A stretch of DNA of 64,000 bases from contig CACMKW010000001.1 in assembly GCA_902614395.1 (NCBI GenBank), positions 259,520 to 323,519 of the forward strand. Direction: 5' to 3'. Source of the stretch: an uncultured Alphaproteobacteria bacterium. Its GTDB lineage: Bacteria; Pseudomonadota; Alphaproteobacteria; HIMB59; GCA-002718135. The notes beneath the pieces were generated by a model. It saw nothing but the letters and a program-made list of their open reading frames with translations. It did not search any database and was not told the DNA's origin. The translations under genes and the position numbers were made by a program. Below, piece by piece: positions 17,634 to 25,913 of this stretch (within the stretch, counting starts at the first letter, position 1; every line of letters starts with the position of its first letter).

Positions 17634-18247
17634 TCTTTCCATCCATTTTCAGCTAAAACTCTTCTAAGATTAAATCCATCCCAAATTGTTGAGCTTAGCA
17701 TTTCCTGGTGATTGTCCCACACTTTATCTCCATTCAACTTATCCTCTGCTTTTCCATAATCAGCCATATTGTTAAATCTGGCACCAAAAGCGTATTTACC
17801 AAAATCGGCTCCACTTAAAGTTCCAACAGTACATCCTGTTGATCCATTATCCATCCAATATTTAAAGAAAGTTTCTGACTCCTTTAGAACTAACTCTCTA
17901 TTTGGGTGAGAAAATTTCCAGATAGCAAAGCAGCTTTTAACACCATTGAATGGCATTTCGTGCATTAAAGGTTCATAGAAATTCATTCTAACATGTTCAC
18001 TCATTCCAAAATAAGCTTCCATCTCTGAACCAAATTCACTATCTGTACTCCAACTATCATCCATTTCACCAAAGTGTTGGTAATTATTATATCCAATATC
18101 AATATTATATACTGATGTATCTGCACCTTGATGTGTTGCTATTGAAGTTCCTATAGCACCATATTTTTCTGCATACTTTGAAACAATATTATATCCTGAC
18201 ATTGCTCTATCATTACTAATTTTATATTGCCAACTTCCAACGATCAT
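17630..18247 (-). CDS. Conserved-looking protein, function unknown
   Basis: A 205-residue soluble, acidic protein that I do not recognise. No signal peptide. Its two halves each carry a pattern of strand, Ser/Asn-rich loop and aromatic-rich helix. This would fit a duplicated ferredoxin-like (dimeric alpha/beta barrel) fold, as in its partner, but that is inference. It is rich in Trp, Tyr, Met and His. The start at 18247 has AAAGGAG just upstream on the minus strand, so expression may be high. It overlaps the YdhR-like gene by 4 bases. Confidence 0.7.
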   Translation of the reverse strand: MIVGSWQYKISNDRAMSGYNIVSKYAEKYGAIGTSIATHQGADTSVYNIDIGYNNYQHFGEMDDSWSTDSEFGSEMEAYFGMSEHVRMNFYEPLMHEMPFNGVKSCFAIWKFSHPNRELVLKESETFFKYWMDNGSTGCTVGTLSGADFGKYAFGARFNNMADYGKAEDKLNGDKVWDNHQEMLSSTIWDGFNLRRVLAENGWKE

Positions 18248-18441
18248 TTTAACTCCTTTTTTGAAATTAAAAAAAAATTATAATGTAATTATTACTAAAA
18301 TATTAAAAAAATATTTTTTTTAAAAATAAATTTTAGGTTCTTACTTCATGGTAAACTTAAAATTTTGAAATAAATATAATTTTTTTTGTAAAATAAACTT
18401 AAAATGATTATAAATTGATATTTAATTTAAATTATTTTTTT

Positions 18442-19293
18442 ATGGATATTAATAAGATAACACTTGGATACTGGAGTACTAAGGGGCTTGGATCTGCATC
18501 AAGACAAATGATTATTTATGCAGGTGTTCCTCTAATATCAAAAATTTATAAAGTGCTTCCTAAGGAAGAAAATAATCAGATTATATATGAGGGAAGTTCT
18601 TGGCATGATAATGATAAAATTAATTTAAAGAAAAAAAATAGTTTAATTAATTTACCATACTTAAAATATTTAAAGGATGATAAAGAATTCATAATATCTC
18701 ATTCCAATACCTGTCTAACTTTTTTGGGTAAAGAATTTGGTATGTTTGGTGAGACGCAAGAGGAAGAGCTAGAGTGTGAGCAGTTATTGCAAGAAACTGT
18801 AGATTTAAGATCAATTATAACAAGATTTGCTTACACTCATTTTAATTCTAAAGATGAAGAATTATTAGCAGCTAAAGAAGTTTACAATACCGCATTTGAA
18901 ATTTCTAACTCTGGTAAACTTCAGAAATTCGAACATTGGCTCTCCTCAAAAGATAAAACTAAAACGAAATTATTTTTAGTAGGTAATAAAATTTCTTCAC
19001 CAGACTTTAACCTTTTTGACACTTTAGATCTTTATTGTGAGTTTTTACTTTATTATAATTATGTTGAAAATGCAGATAAAAATAATGTTTTTGCTTTGCT
19101 TAAATATCCTCTGATTTCAGATTTTTTTAATAACTTTAAAAAACTTCCCAAAATGCAAAAATATTTTGAATCCGAATTATACAAACTTCCATTTACAAAT
19201 AAAGGTGCAAAATTTGGATCAGGTAAAAGTGGTATAACGTGGAACCCAAGTATTGATACTGATACGACACCAGATGAAATAATTGTTGAATAA
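18442..19293 (+). CDS. Glutathione S-transferase-like protein, Mu-class pattern
   Basis: The N-terminal domain (LGYWSTKGLGSASRQMIIYAG, then a long SSWHDNDKINL...NLPYLKYL segment) follows the layout of Mu-class GSTs, with the catalytic Tyr in the first strand and a Trp-Lys-Leu-Pro region before the cis-Pro. The helical C-terminal domain has GNKISSPDFNLFDTLDLY. I chose the ATG at 18442 over the TTG frame start at 18415, giving 283 residues, about 65 more than a typical Mu GST. The last 30 residues (KFGSGKSG...DTTPDE) form a tail with no match I know. Confidence 0.8.
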   Translation: MDINKITLGYWSTKGLGSASRQMIIYAGVPLISKIYKVLPKEENNQIIYEGSSWHDNDKINLKKKNSLINLPYLKYLKDDKEFIISHSNTCLTFLGKEFGMFGETQEEELECEQLLQETVDLRSIITRFAYTHFNSKDEELLAAKEVYNTAFEISNSGKLQKFEHWLSSKDKTKTKLFLVGNKISSPDFNLFDTLDLYCEFLLYYNYVENADKNNVFALLKYPLISDFFNNFKKLPKMQKYFESELYKLPFTNKGAKFGSGKSGITWNPSIDTDTTPDEIIVE

Positions 19294-19319
19294 AAATATA
19301 AAATTTATAAAGTAATTTT

Positions 19320-19925
19320 ATGGAAGAGGTAAATTTTTGGTTTTCAATAGGAAGTACTTATACTTATTTAACAGTTAATAGATTGCATGAGGTTGCGCAA
19401 AAAGAAAATATCAAATTTAATTGGCATCCTTTTAGTGTAAGAAAAATTATGATGGATATGGATAACATTCCATTTACTCCACCAGCTAAAAAAATAAAAT
19501 CAGATTACATGTGGAGAGATATTGAAAGAAGAGCAAAATTTTATGGCTTTGAAGCTAAAGTACCAGCACCATACCCATTAAAAGAATTTGATTTAGCAAA
19601 TCAAATTGCAATTCTTGGAATGAATGAAGGGTGGGGAGTTGATTATGTTTACAAAACATATCAAAGATGGTTTCAACAAGGGAAAGAACCAGCGACACAA
19701 CCAAATTTAAACGAAATCTTTCAAGAATTAAACTTGGATCCTGATACTACGATAAAGAAAGCTAATGCACAGGAAATAAAAGATAAATATGTAAGCAATA
19801 CTGAATATGCCTACAAAAAAGGAGTTTTTGGAAGTCCTACATTTGTATATGATGGCAAAGAAGTATTTTGGGGAGATGACAGACTTGAAGATTGCATAAA
19901 ATGGATTAGGTTAAAGGGTAAGTAA
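19320..19925 (+). CDS. 2-hydroxychromene-2-carboxylate isomerase/DsbA-like (GST kappa) protein
   Basis: Thioredoxin-fold protein with an inserted helical domain, related to GST kappa and NahD. NahD uses glutathione to isomerise a naphthalene-pathway intermediate. Ser12 (FSIGSTYTYL) is in the place of the catalytic Ser. The C-terminal part reads GVFGSPTFVYDGKEVFWGDDRLE, with the conserved cis-Pro. A 201-residue protein. No other aromatic-ring pathway genes are nearby, so a general detoxification role fits better than naphthalene breakdown. Confidence 0.88.
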   Translation: MEEVNFWFSIGSTYTYLTVNRLHEVAQKENIKFNWHPFSVRKIMMDMDNIPFTPPAKKIKSDYMWRDIERRAKFYGFEAKVPAPYPLKEFDLANQIAILGMNEGWGVDYVYKTYQRWFQQGKEPATQPNLNEIFQELNLDPDTTIKKANAQEIKDKYVSNTEYAYKKGVFGSPTFVYDGKEVFWGDDRLEDCIKWIRLKGK

Positions 19926-19931
19926 ATTAAT

Positions 19932-20048
19932 ATGAAGTTCCTAAATTTTATTTTTCCAAAAGGTCAATGGTCGTTAACTAGAGTGGCAATACTATTTATA
20001 ATATTTATGATCCTTGATTTTATTGTTGTTTATTACAAAATTATATAA
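19932..20048 (+). CDS. Small single-helix membrane protein (38 residues)
   Basis: Short frame in the gap between the isomerase and the ABC-F gene. It starts with ATG 7 bases after the previous stop and encodes a Lys/Gln-containing N-terminus followed by one clear membrane helix (about 17-35, AILFIIFMILDFIVVYY). It fills the gap almost exactly and is on the same strand. No family recognised and no Shine-Dalgarno, so it could be chance. Confidence 0.4.
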   Translation: MKFLNFIFPKGQWSLTRVAILFIIFMILDFIVVYYKII

Positions 20049-20059
20049 GACTTAAATTA

Positions 20060-21874
20060 GTGGCTAGTGATTTATTATTTTCTCTAAGAGATGTAGAAAT
20101 CAAATTTGGCAAAAAAGTTATTTTCCAAGATTTAAACTTAAATTTACATAAGGGTGATATGATTGCGCTTGTTGGTAAAAATGGAGTTGGCAAAACAACA
20201 CTTATGAAAACTATAAATGGTGATCAAGATTTAGATGCTGGCGAGTTATGGAATTACCCTGGCCTTAAAGTTGGATATTTTAATCAAAAATTTGAAAAAC
20301 TAGATAACAAAACCATTGGAGAGAATTTTTCAGACCTACTTAATGAACAAAATAAACATTTTGTTGATATATTTTGTAATAAACTCAATTTAGATAAACT
20401 TGCTAATGTTGAAGATCTTTCAGGAGGTCAAAAAAGAAAAGTTTACTTAATTAGATCTTTATTAAAAGACTCAGATGTTTTGTTATTAGATGAGCCTACC
20501 AATCATCTAGATTTACAATGTATCGAATGGCTAGAAAGTTATTTACGTAATTTAAATAAGACAATTATATGTGTGAGTCATGATAGAACTTTTCTAAGTA
20601 ATTTTACGAATAAAGTTTTTTGGATAGATAGAGGAAAATTACGAGTAAGCCCAAGAGGATTTAAGGATTTTGACAAATGGTCAGAGGAGTTACTCGATCA
20701 AGAATATAGAGAATTAAGAAATAGAAAGCAATTTGTCAACATTGAGCTTGAGTGGGCAAATAAAGGCGTTAAAGCTCGTGTAAAGAGGAATGAAAAAAGA
20801 TTAAAAAGAGCAAAAGAATTAAAAGCGCAATTAGAAAAAGATGAAGCATCTTATAGAAGTGCAATAAAATCTTTAAGACCTCAAGTATCTAAAAAATCTA
20901 CCGATCAATCTAAATTTGTTGCTGAGCTCCAAGAAGTATTCGTAAAATATCCTAATCAAAGTGAATTTGTTTTTAAAAATCTATCTATCAAAATTTCAAA
21001 AAATGATCGTATTGGTCTGCTAGGTAATAATGGAAGTGGTAAATCAACTTTTCTTCGAACAATTCTTAATGAAATAAAAATTTCTAAAGGTAAAATCAAG
21101 CTGAAAAAAAATTTAGAATTTTCTTATTTTGATCAAATGCGTAATGATCTTAATGGCAGAAAATCGATTAAAGATATCTTAGTGCCCTCTGGAGGAGATT
21201 ATTTAAAAGTTCAAGGAAGAGATAGGCATGTTTGTAGTTATGTGAAAGATTTTCAGTTTGATCCTAAAAATGTCAATCATACGATACAAACATTATCAGG
21301 AGGGGAACAAAATAGATTACTTTTGGCAAAAGTATTAGCTAATCCCAAAACAGGACTTATTTTAGATGAGCCTACAAATGATCTAGATTTAGAAACACTA
21401 GACCTATTAACAGAAATGCTATCAAATTATAATGGAACGTTATTGATAGTATCACATGATCGAGATTTTTTAGATCAAACTGTAAATAAAATTTTACATT
21501 TTAAAGAAGATGGCAATGTATCATTATTTTTTGGTGGATATAGTGATTTTTTAAAATCTGAAAATCAGCAAGTTGTAAAAAATAAAGAAACAAAAAAATC
21601 AAATCCACAAAATAACAAATCAAAAAATTCTAAACCTAAACTATCATTTAAGTTTCAATATGAATTAGACCAATTACCAAACCAAATAAAAAATATTCAA
21701 CAAGAATTAGAAGATATTAAAAATGAATTGAAGGATACAAACTTATATTTGGAAAATTATGAACGCTATCAGGAAATAACTTCTAAAATGGAAGTTCTTA
21801 ATAGTAATCTCAATACAAAAGAAAATAGATGGTATGAATTAATTAAAATGGAAGAGGATTTAGTTAGTAATTGA
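20060..21874 (+). CDS. ABC-F family ATP-binding protein (Uup-like)
   Basis: Soluble twin-ATPase of the ABC-F group; such proteins act on the ribosome or, for Uup, on DNA and translation quality. Walker A motifs are GKNGVGKT (39-46) and GNNGSGKS (322-329). Signatures LSGGQKR and LSGGEQNR and Walker B LLLDEPTNHLD and LILDEPTNDLD are intact. The linker is short and basic. A Lys/Asn-rich spacer and a C-terminal coiled coil (about 520-600) match Uup rather than EttA. Translation starts at GTG. It has no membrane domain, so it is not the ATPase of the nearby sugar transporter. Confidence 0.92.
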   Translation: MASDLLFSLRDVEIKFGKKVIFQDLNLNLHKGDMIALVGKNGVGKTTLMKTINGDQDLDAGELWNYPGLKVGYFNQKFEKLDNKTIGENFSDLLNEQNKHFVDIFCNKLNLDKLANVEDLSGGQKRKVYLIRSLLKDSDVLLLDEPTNHLDLQCIEWLESYLRNLNKTIICVSHDRTFLSNFTNKVFWIDRGKLRVSPRGFKDFDKWSEELLDQEYRELRNRKQFVNIELEWANKGVKARVKRNEKRLKRAKELKAQLEKDEASYRSAIKSLRPQVSKKSTDQSKFVAELQEVFVKYPNQSEFVFKNLSIKISKNDRIGLLGNNGSGKSTFLRTILNEIKISKGKIKLKKNLEFSYFDQMRNDLNGRKSIKDILVPSGGDYLKVQGRDRHVCSYVKDFQFDPKNVNHTIQTLSGGEQNRLLLAKVLANPKTGLILDEPTNDLDLETLDLLTEMLSNYNGTLLIVSHDRDFLDQTVNKILHFKEDGNVSLFFGGYSDFLKSENQQVVKNKETKKSNPQNNKSKNSKPKLSFKFQYELDQLPNQIKNIQQELEDIKNELKDTNLYLENYERYQEITSKMEVLNSNLNTKENRWYELIKMEEDLVSN

Positions 21875-21881
21875 GTTACTA

Positions 21882-22682
21882 TTAATATGCGCTAGTATTA
21901 TCAGATTTAGTATCAACATTTTTTATTTCTTTCAACAAGCTTTCTGCATGAGATGACATAATTCTGAAATCTGATAATAAACTTGTAAATTGAAATCCAA
22001 TTTTAATCATTTCTTTCAAATATTGAACCGAGCCATTATGAATACCTGCTACCTTACCTTTATCTCTAGCCTTTTTTACAATCATTTGAATATTTGAAAA
22101 AACTGGATCCTCTTTAACATCAAACTTAGGCGGTAAACCATAAGAAGAACTCATATCTGCAGGCCCAATGTAAATACCTGTTAAATTTGGAACTGAAAGA
22201 ATGGCATCTAAATTATCAACCGCTTCTTTAGTTTCAATCATTGCCAAACTTATTATATTTTTATTTGCGTGCTGATAGTAATCTGATCCATAAGCTACCT
22301 GCGCCCTCATTGGACCAAAACTTCTTTGACCAATAGGAGGATAATAACAATAAGATACAAATTTTTCGCAATCCTCTTTTGTATTTATCATTGGAGCAAT
22401 TATTCCTAATACCCCAAGGTCTAACATTTTCATTATTATACCAGGTTCACTCCATGGAACTCTGGTAAGAGGTACCGCTGTGCCATTTGCAAGTGCTTGT
22501 ATCATGGAGATAGAGGTTGAGTAGTCATTTTGACCATGTTGTAAATCTATAGTTACTGAGTCCCAACCCATTTTTCCAAATACTTCTGCCGTAAAAGAAT
22601 TAGGTATAGATAGCCACCCATTAATTGCAGCCTCACCTTTACTCCATATATCAATTAACTTATTTTTCATTGGATTTAACAT
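21882..22682 (-). CDS. HpcH/HpaI family aldolase
   Basis: Class II metal-dependent aldolase of 2-keto-3-deoxy sugar acids or hydroxy-oxo diacids, making pyruvate plus an aldehyde. TIM-barrel landmarks: DLQHG (the HpaI loop with the catalytic His), PLTRVPW with the substrate Arg, AMIETKEAVDNLD with the metal Glu, GIYIGPADMSSSYG with the metal Asp and IHNGS. A 266-residue protein. It faces away from the sugar-transport operon across 144 bases and may complete its pathway (inference). Confidence 0.9.
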   Translation of the reverse strand: MLNPMKNKLIDIWSKGEAAINGWLSIPNSFTAEVFGKMGWDSVTIDLQHGQNDYSTSISMIQALANGTAVPLTRVPWSEPGIIMKMLDLGVLGIIAPMINTKEDCEKFVSYCYYPPIGQRSFGPMRAQVAYGSDYYQHANKNIISLAMIETKEAVDNLDAILSVPNLTGIYIGPADMSSSYGLPPKFDVKEDPVFSNIQMIVKKARDKGKVAGIHNGSVQYLKEMIKIGFQFTSLLSDFRIMSSHAESLLKEIKNVDTKSDNTSAY

Positions 22683-22826
22683 TAATATTTTTTTTATAAA
22701 AATACTATTAAAAATAAATTCTAATATTTATTTAATTGGCCATTTTAGGATATTTATTGAAACATTTGTAATATCAACTTGCAGTGATACTAAATTTCTT
22801 TAAGGTATTAAATAAATGGAGGAATT

Positions 22827-24155
22827 ATGATTAGAACAATAATTAGTTTTGCATCTGTAATTATTCTATCTACATCTTTTTCTGCACTAGCAAAAACCAA
22901 GGTAACTTGGTCGATGGAGTCAAATGCAGACAGAGATCCAATAATGATAGAAAAATTACAAAATGCCTACAACAACTCGCAAGATAATCATGAACTTGTT
23001 ATCGAATTTGAAGATAATGAAACAAGATTAACTTCGATGAGAACTGCAATGATAGGTGGTATGGGGCCTGATATTGTTGAGACACCTGGTCCATCTTATG
23101 TAAAAGAATATCATGCTGCTGGTATGTTAGAAAATTTAGATTCTTATGCTGCGGAATTTGGCTGGAAAGACAAGATGATACCTTGGGCTTATAGTTCAGG
23201 AGTTTTCGAAGGAAGTTTATACGCAATTCCAAAAACTCATGAATCAATGGTTATGCTTTATAATAAAACTTTATTTGAAGAAAATAATTGGAAAGTGCCA
23301 ACAACATTGGAAGAACTAGAAGATGTTGCAGGAAAAATTAAAGCAAAAGGGATGAATGTTTTTTCTTACGGATCAGATGGATGGCAACCAACTCATGAAC
23401 ACCTTGTAGGAATTTATTTAAACAACTATGCAGGTCCTCAAGCTGTATATGAAGCAATAATTGGTGAAAGAGAATGGACAGATCCTGTTTTTGTTGAAGC
23501 TCTTGAGTTGCTTAAAAAACATATGGTTGATGAGGGATATTGGTCTGGAAGCCTAGAAAATTATTATGCTATTGGATGGGATGATTTTCATGCTCAATTT
23601 GCAAATAGAGGTGCAGCTATGATGACAATTGGTACCTGGACTTTTCAAGCAACACAATTGGGTATTGGTGCGAGTGATGATGAATGGGGTTGGGCTCCAC
23701 TTCCATCTCTTTCTTCGCAATCTCCAGATCCTAATTTTATGATTGCAATTGGCACAACTATGTCAGTCAATGCAAATGGTAAAAACAAAGATGGTGCGAT
23801 AGATGTTTTAAACTGGATAATGAGTAACAAAGACAAAGTTCTTGATATTGCAAAAGACTTTCAATTTGGAGAAATGGTAGTTCCATTAACTCTATCTAGC
23901 AGTGACATTCCAACTGATATTGCTCCTCAAGTTCAAGATTATCTTAGCGAATATGCAAGAATTACTGGTGAAGGTAATTATGGATATTGTACTTGGACTT
24001 TTTGGCCTGCTGACCCTGGCGTTCATATTTGGAAAGATATGGAAGTTGTATGGGCTGGCGATATATCTGTTGAAGATTTCTTATATGATCATCAAAAGAT
24101 GTGGGATAAAGCTAGAAAAAATGGCGACACTTTACCAGTTCCATTAAGAAACTAA
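22827..24155 (+). CDS. Sugar ABC transporter substrate-binding protein (CUT1 type)
   Basis: Periplasmic extracellular solute-binding protein family 1. Signal peptide 1-22 (cleavage after SALA), then the two-lobe fold: GGMGPDIVETPGPSYVKEY, the hinge YAIPKTHESMVMLYNKTLF, FANRGAAMMTIGTW and a long C-terminal lobe. There is no lipobox, as expected in a Gram-negative. The aromatic-rich far C-terminus (YCTWTFWPADPGVHIW) suggests carbohydrate stacking. A strong Shine-Dalgarno TGGAGG precedes the ATG and a stable hairpin follows the stop, both fitting high expression. Confidence 0.93.
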   Translation: MIRTIISFASVIILSTSFSALAKTKVTWSMESNADRDPIMIEKLQNAYNNSQDNHELVIEFEDNETRLTSMRTAMIGGMGPDIVETPGPSYVKEYHAAGMLENLDSYAAEFGWKDKMIPWAYSSGVFEGSLYAIPKTHESMVMLYNKTLFEENNWKVPTTLEELEDVAGKIKAKGMNVFSYGSDGWQPTHEHLVGIYLNNYAGPQAVYEAIIGEREWTDPVFVEALELLKKHMVDEGYWSGSLENYYAIGWDDFHAQFANRGAAMMTIGTWTFQATQLGIGASDDEWGWAPLPSLSSQSPDPNFMIAIGTTMSVNANGKNKDGAIDVLNWIMSNKDKVLDIAKDFQFGEMVVPLTLSSSDIPTDIAPQVQDYLSEYARITGEGNYGYCTWTFWPADPGVHIWKDMEVVWAGDISVEDFLYDHQKMWDKARKNGDTLPVPLRN

Positions 24156-24168
24156 AATAAATATACAA

Positions 24169-24194
24169 ACAGTGAAGCTTCAAAGCTTCACTGT
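24169..24194 (+). other. Intergenic hairpin between binding-protein and permease genes
   Basis: Perfect 11-bp stem ACAGTGAAGCT/AGCTTCACTGT with loop TCAA, followed only by ATTTAAAATG. It begins 13 bases after the binding-protein stop and ends 7 bases before the permease ATG. In other ABC operons such hairpins protect the upstream mRNA or partly stop transcription, so binding protein exceeds permease; I infer the same here. Confidence 0.75.
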
Positions 24195-24201
24195 ATTTAA
24201 A

Positions 24202-25077
24202 ATGAAAATATTTTCTAATAAAAATTTTGTTGCCTGGTATTTTGTCTTTCCTGTTGCATTCATTCATTTATTTGTAATAGGCATTCCATCACTTGCAAGT
24301 TTAGCTTTATGTTTAACTGACTGGAGAGGGCTTGGTGAAATAAATTATATAGGTTTTGAAAATTTTATAGAACTATTTGATGATAGGTATCTTAAAAAAG
24401 CAATTATAAATAATGTAATCTGGACTATTGCTTTCCTAACTGTCCCTGTTGGAATTGCATTAACTTGCGCTTATTTACTTACAGGAATTAAAAGAGGCCA
24501 AATGTTTTTTCGACTTGCTTTCTTTTTTCCTTACATGCTTGCAAGTGTAATTAATTGTCAAATTTGGAAATATTTATTTCACCCAATTCATGGTCTTGGA
24601 GGTTTTTTTGAGAGGATTGGTTGGGATTTTTTAGCAGTATCTCCATTTACTATGAAATCTACGTCTTTATTTGCAGTAGCATTTGTAGATGGTTGGCATT
24701 TTTGGGGTTTTCTTGTGGTTATATATTTAACAGGAATGTATCAAGTTGATAATCATCTTTACGAAGCTGCAGATATTGAGGGTGCTACAAAATTTCAAAA
24801 ATTTAGATACATAACTTTACCAATGATTAGACCAGTTTTTGTTTTTAGTATTATGATTATAATTATTTGGTCTGTTCCAGTGTTTGATTATGTATATATT
24901 TTAACAGGTGGTGGTCCTGCATACAGTTCAGAAGTAATAGCAAACTATATGTATTCTCAAGCATTTGAGAGATTTGATGTTGGATACTCTTCTGCAATAG
25001 GAACACTAATGTTTTTTTATGTTATGATTATAGTTGCTTTGTTTGGTCTTTTTAGAAAAGCTGGGTGGGACATATAA
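24202..25077 (+). CDS. Sugar ABC transporter permease (MalF/UgpA type)
   Basis: First inner-membrane subunit of the CUT1 importer. Six helices; the cytoplasmic coupling loop with the EAA motif reads YEAADIEGATKFQKFRYITLPMIRP. The frame could begin at GTG 24172, but that codon is inside the intergenic hairpin. The ATG at 24202 (MKIFSNKN) gives a normal N-terminus and 291 residues. Its stop overlaps the next permease start in TAATG. Confidence 0.93.
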   Translation: MKIFSNKNFVAWYFVFPVAFIHLFVIGIPSLASLALCLTDWRGLGEINYIGFENFIELFDDRYLKKAIINNVIWTIAFLTVPVGIALTCAYLLTGIKRGQMFFRLAFFFPYMLASVINCQIWKYLFHPIHGLGGFFERIGWDFLAVSPFTMKSTSLFAVAFVDGWHFWGFLVVIYLTGMYQVDNHLYEAADIEGATKFQKFRYITLPMIRPVFVFSIMIIIIWSVPVFDYVYILTGGGPAYSSEVIANYMYSQAFERFDVGYSSAIGTLMFFYVMIIVALFGLFRKAGWDI

Positions 25078-25913
25078 TGATAGTTGCAAAATATAGAAGT
25101 AGAGAAGTGATATCCAATTATATAATTCTTATTATATTTGCTTTAATAGCGATTCTTCCATTAGCTGTTCTTATATTTAATTCAATTAAGCCTCAAATGG
25201 AGTTTGGCGTAAATCCACTTGGACCTCCAAGTGAAATAAGATTTGAAAATTTTAGTGAAGCTTGGGTTAAGGGAGAATATGCTAAAGTTTTTTTTAATTC
25301 TTTAAAGTTAGTTGCTGGATCAGTATTATTGTGTCTTGCCGTTTCACTAGCAGCTGGATTTAGTCTTGCAAAGTTAAACCCTAAAGGCTCTGCAATAATT
25401 GCTGTCTATCTTTTAGTTGGCATAAGTATTCCTGCACAACTTTATATCGTGCCTTTGTTCTTATTATGGAAGGAGATACATCTTTTAAATACACATATAG
25501 GATTAATTATAATCTACACAGCTTTAAATGCACCATTTGCAACTTTCTTAATTAGATCTTACATGATTAGATTGCCAGATGAGCTATTTGAAGCTGCACG
25601 ACTTGATGGAGCTAATACTTTTCAACTTTTTTTTAGAGTTGCGCTACCTCTTTCATGGCCAGTTATTTTAACTGCAGGATTAATAATAGCTCTTGCAGTT
25701 TGGAATGAATTTTTATTTGCTTTAACTTTTATTAGTGAAGAAGGTTTTAAACCTATGGCTACTATATTATTTGCATTTCAGTGGAGATTTGAAAATAATT
25801 ACGCACTGCAAAGCGCATCAGCGATAATGATGGTTGCGCCTGTGGCAATTCTTTTCATGCTATTTCAAAGGAGATTTATTTCTGGATTAACTAGTGGAGG
25901 ATTAAAAGGTTAA
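25077..25913 (+). CDS. Sugar ABC transporter permease (MalG/UgpE type)
   Basis: Second inner-membrane subunit of the importer. Six helices; EAA loop FEAARLDGANTFQLFFRVALPLSWP. The C-terminal FQRRFISGLTSGGLKG is typical for MalG-type permeases. Start at ATG 25077 within TAATG, giving 278 residues. It is followed without any gap by the glycohydrolase gene. No ATPase gene follows, so the complex must borrow one encoded elsewhere. Confidence 0.93.
   Translation: MIVAKYRSREVISNYIILIIFALIAILPLAVLIFNSIKPQMEFGVNPLGPPSEIRFENFSEAWVKGEYAKVFFNSLKLVAGSVLLCLAVSLAAGFSLAKLNPKGSAIIAVYLLVGISIPAQLYIVPLFLLWKEIHLLNTHIGLIIIYTALNAPFATFLIRSYMIRLPDELFEAARLDGANTFQLFFRVALPLSWPVILTAGLIIALAVWNEFLFALTFISEEGFKPMATILFAFQWRFENNYALQSASAIMMVAPVAILFMLFQRRFISGLTSGGLKG

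Noticed and set aside
20060..21874. ABC-F protein as the missing ATPase of the sugar importer
   Set aside because: It has two fused ATPase domains, a linker and a C-terminal coiled coil, which is an ABC-F layout, not a transporter ATPase.
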